From contig JAIVGT010000049.1 of assembly GCA_020201485.1 (NCBI GenBank), positions 1-6,597 on the forward strand: DNA of 6,597 nucleotides, given 5' to 3'. This DNA is from Halobacteriales archaeon. Lineage in GTDB: Archaea > Thermoplasmatota > SW-10-69-26 > JACQPN01 > JAIVGT01. This document shows positions 6,285 to 6,597 of the stretch, in pieces. A model generated the notes under the pieces. The model was not told the origin of the DNA, searched no databases, and was given only the letters and a program-made list of their open reading frames with translations. The position numbers and the translations under genes were made by a program. The stretch's first letter is position 1. Each line of letters begins with the position of its first letter.

Positions 6285-6353
6285 GCCGCGCGTCGCGCGC
6301 GAGCCGCGCGCCGTCGCGCGGAGCGAGGGCGGGCCACGCGCGCCGAAGCGCGT
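6285..6353. repeat. CGCG-rich imperfect repeats and inverted repeat in the divergent intergenic region
   Basis: Two imperfect tandem copies begin GCCGCGCG at 6285 and 6303, each followed by a TCGCGCG block and GAG, about 19-21 bp each. They are followed by an inverted repeat ACGCGC (6336-6341) / GCGCGT (6348-6353) around a 6-nt loop. The block is non-coding in any convincing frame and lies between the two divergent promoters. It could be a protein-binding array or simply low-complexity GC-rich spacer. Confidence 0.4.
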
Positions 6354-6361
6354 CTTTGCCG

Positions 6362-6381
6362 AAGGTCCGCCGGCGGACCTT
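6362..6381. promoter_or_regulatory. Perfect 20-bp palindrome, candidate operator
   Basis: AAGGTCCGCC is followed directly by its exact reverse complement, giving a 20-bp palindrome with no spacer. It lies about 39 bp upstream of the TATA-like box of the TrmB-like gene and about 135 bp upstream of the DUF151 start. Dimeric winged-helix regulators often bind such sites, and an autoregulatory role for the neighbouring TrmB-like protein is possible. A symmetric site this long is unlikely by chance in a small intergenic region, but GC-rich DNA raises the odds. Function is inferred. Confidence 0.5.
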
Positions 6382-6420
6382 TCCGCGATGCGAAAAGGCA
6401 CCGGACGTTGCGACGATAGA

Positions 6421-6427
6421 CCTTATA
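6421..6427 (+). promoter_or_regulatory. TATA-like box for the TrmB-like regulator gene
   Basis: CCTTATA (then CC) is the most AT-rich short island upstream of the regulator gene. Its centre is about 42 nt before the ATG at 6466, predicting a start site near 6450 and a leader of about 15 nt. That leader holds GAGGG at 6455-6459, 6 nt before the ATG, a reasonable ribosome-binding site. No clear purine-rich BRE is seen just upstream. Confidence 0.45.
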
Positions 6428-6465
6428 CCGGCAGCGCCCATGGAAGGGTCACTCGAGGGTTCTGC

Positions 6466-6597
6466 ATGGACGCGCCCCAGGATGCCAAGCCGGCGACCGG
6501 CACGGACGAACCGCTCGTCGTGCTCGAGAACTTCGGCCTCAGCGGCTACCTGGCGAAGGCCTACCTCGCCCTGCTCGAGCTCGGCCCGGCGCAGGCG
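6466..6597 (+). CDS. TrmB-family winged-helix transcriptional regulator (3' end beyond the window)
   Basis: Only the first 44 codons are present and the frame is open to the window edge. After a polar 16-residue lead (MDAPQDAKPATGTDEP), the sequence LVVLENFGLSGYLAKAYLALLELGPAQA closely follows the N-terminal helices of TrmB-type regulators, whose usual form is LxxLGLSxYEAKAYLALLxLGPxxA. TrmB proteins are mostly archaeal; studied members respond to sugars, but the wider family is varied and the ligand here is unknown because the effector domain lies outside the window. The ATG is supported by GAGGG 6 nt upstream and a TATA-like box further up. It is divergent from the DUF151 gene, and a 20-bp palindrome in its promoter region may be its binding site. 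Another wHTH family with the same N-terminal helix pattern is the main alternative. Confidence 0.8.
   Translation, partial: MDAPQDAKPATGTDEPLVVLENFGLSGYLAKAYLALLELGPAQA

Noticed and set aside
6228..6465. A small RNA or riboswitch in the divergent intergenic region
   Set aside because: The inverted repeats could fold, but no tRNA, riboswitch core or box C/D or K-turn pattern can be recognised. GC-rich stems alone are not enough.
1..6597. CRISPR array, insertion sequence, toxin-antitoxin or other defence genes
   Set aside because: No regularly spaced repeats, transposase motifs, terminal inverted repeats or defence-type domains are seen. Codon use is uniform across all genes, giving no sign of recent transfer.

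Overview
The window is a very GC-rich stretch whose codon third positions are almost all G or C. It is most likely from an archaeon. A gene at the right edge has the N-terminus of a TrmB-type winged-helix regulator, a family found mainly in archaea. Short TATA-like boxes lie about 26-42 bases before two starts, one of which looks leaderless. GTG and TTG starts occur. The proteins are not strongly acidic, which argues against a haloarchaeon. A high-GC Thermoplasmata-like lineage would fit, but the sequence alone does not fix the taxon.

Left part (1-2101, + strand): a threonine-catabolic pair. The C-terminal 303 residues of L-threonine 3-dehydrogenase (tdh) overlap by 8 nt with a full-length glycine C-acetyltransferase (kbl). 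Together they convert threonine to 2-amino-3-ketobutyrate and then to glycine plus acetyl-CoA. The tdh copy has two unusual features. The acidic residue expected for NAD+ binding is replaced by Gly-His-Lys, and one structural-zinc cysteine is replaced by Asp.

Middle and right part (2148-6227, - strand): five genes transcribed leftward. In transcription order they are a bifunctional-nuclease (DUF151) protein, a multi-pass membrane protein with a short TerB-like tail, a class I/II PLP aminotransferase, an Ogt-type DNA repair methyltransferase, and a small three-helix membrane protein. The first three are close together (gaps of about 40-70 and 37 nt) and may form an operon. Ogt follows after 131 nt and the small protein after a further 67 nt. 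kbl and the small protein converge on a 46-nt gap holding a perfect 8-bp hairpin.

Right edge (6228-6597): a 238-nt divergent intergenic region separates the DUF151 gene from the start of the TrmB-like regulator gene (44 codons visible). It holds a TATA-like element on each side, GC-rich repeats, and a perfect 20-bp palindrome about 39 bp before the regulator's TATA-like box. The palindrome is a good candidate operator.

Most of the window is ordinary metabolic and housekeeping sequence, and I see no defence system, mobile element or CRISPR array. The points most worth a second look are the membrane protein (domain make-up and possible N-terminal frameshift), the 20-bp palindrome, and the tdh substitutions.
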